Source of the DNA: Synergistaceae bacterium
Lineage (GTDB): Bacteria > Synergistota > Synergistia > Synergistales > Aminobacteriaceae
Assembly: GCA_017458545.1 (NCBI GenBank)
Contig: JAFTBA010000046.1
Coordinates: 1-13,399 of the forward strand
Direction of reading: 5' to 3'
Length of the DNA stretch: 13,399 nucleotides
Shown: in pieces, positions 13,063 to 13,399 of the stretch
How positions within the stretch are numbered: position 1 is the stretch's first letter
Layout: every line of letters begins with the position of its first letter
Notes under the pieces: generated by a model
Told to the model about the DNA's origin: nothing
What the model saw: the letters and a program-made list of their open reading frames with translations, nothing else
Databases searched by the model: none
Made by a program: the position numbers and the translations under genes

Positions 13063-13256
13063 CGGAAAGTTAACTTGTTTCCTTTCTGCACCTCTTAGCA
13101 GATTTACAGAGGCTAATGTATCCGACCTCCTGCGTACCCGCGTTCCAACTCTTTCCGTAATGGCCTTAACGGGGATTCTTACACCTCAATTCTGTGCCTT
13201 CCGGTTTAATGAGCTGTGCGTTGTTTGACGATTTCCTACTAGGTATTTCCCGTAGG
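13012..13256 (-). ncRNA. Candidate structured leader RNA of the porin gene
   Basis: No credible gene is seen in the 427 nt upstream of the porin (12973-13399), but the minus-strand RNA can form nested long-range helices. They are ATCGTC/GACGAT (13232-13227 with 13017-13012), ACGCAC/GTGCGT (13221-13216 with 13025-13020), ATTAA/TTAAT (13210-13206 with 13042-13038) and CGGAAGG/CTTTCCG (13203-13197 with 13069-13063, one G-T). Local hairpins include CCTAC/GTAGG (13256-13252 with 13239-13235) and two mutually exclusive ones at 13085-13112. I recognise no known riboswitch class. It may be a cis-acting leader or a separate small RNA. Pairing was judged by eye. Confidence 0.5.
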
Positions 13257-13265
13257 ACGGTGCAT

Positions 13266-13271
13266 ATAATA
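13266..13271 (-). promoter_or_regulatory. Candidate -10 element of the porin promoter
   Basis: A minus-strand TATTAT preceded by TTG would start a transcript near 13259, just before the first leader hairpin and long-range helix. No good -35 is visible. A second candidate -10, TATAAT at 13344-13339, would give a leader about 70 nt longer. Confidence 0.3.
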
Positions 13272-13399
13272 CAACAAGGATTTGGAATTGCCTATACGTA
13301 ATTTTACTGATAAATCGCGGCAGTAATTATTGCAGGGGATTATACGCAGATTATGCAGGGTTCGTTGTAGTATGAGAGTGTATCATCGTGAGTAAGGAA

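Noticed and set aside
13110..13160. T-box-like string (TTGGAACGCGGGT) in the porin leader, minus strand
   Set aside because: It only loosely resembles the T-box core AGGGTGGNACCGCG, lacks the exact core and stem I elements, and the downstream gene is a porin rather than an aminoacyl-tRNA synthetase or amino-acid gene.
13100..13205. Partial resemblance of the porin leader to cobalamin and c-di-GMP-I riboswitches (GGTGTAAGAATCC, GGAAAGAGT.GGAACGC, GTCGGATAC)
   Set aside because: The invariant cobalamin blocks (GCCACTG, CCCGCAACTG) and the paired c-di-GMP-I core are absent. Short matches like these are expected by chance.
13388..13399. GTG at the right edge as the start of a plus-strand gene
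   Set aside because: Only four codons are visible and no clear ribosome site or promoter supports it.

Overview
The window looks like a chromosomal segment of a diderm bacterium of the phylum Synergistetes (Synergistota). The main clue is the gene at 11266-12972. It encodes an outer-membrane porin with one N-terminal S-layer-homology (SLH) domain, a coiled-coil spacer and a C-terminal Phe. The SLH start (NPFMDVPMNHWAYDAIGQLA) is, from memory, close to Synergistetes porins; no search was run. Negativicutes are the main alternative.

Left part (1-6078), all minus strand, two gene sets. Nearer the centre is a tight PTS operon, read as ptsH (HPr), ptsI (Enzyme I) and a ROK-family fructokinase, with gaps of 3 and 1 nt. 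Downstream of a hairpin is a second set: a lone cheW, a large N-acetylmuramoyl-L-alanine amidase whose start lies 1 nt after the cheW stop, and a gene cut by the window edge that has PD-(D/E)XK nuclease-fold motifs.

Middle (6262-7000): a type II toxin-antitoxin pair (Phd/YefM antitoxin and RelE/ParE toxin, overlapping by ATGA) with its own terminator.

Right-centre (7129-10657), plus strand: a translation and transcription block with rpmG, tRNA-Trp(CCA), secE, nusG, rplK, rplA, an L10 leader with attenuator, rplJ and rplL, closed by a strong terminator. The order is the classical one, but rpoB/rpoC do not follow rplL. A small membrane-anchored coiled-coil protein of unknown function sits there instead, with its own terminator.

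Right edge (11184-13399): the SLH porin on the minus strand. The 427 nt upstream of it contain no credible gene. They do contain four nested long-range complementary segments and a C-rich stretch complementary to the porin ribosome-binding site. This is the best candidate in the window for an undescribed element, a structured cis-regulatory RNA controlling the major porin.

No CRISPR array, insertion sequence, prophage or secondary-metabolite locus was seen. The genes are mostly housekeeping (sugar phosphorylation, protein synthesis, envelope maintenance). The less ordinary features are the HPr lacking Ser46, the cheW-amidase coupling, the missing rpoBC and the porin leader.
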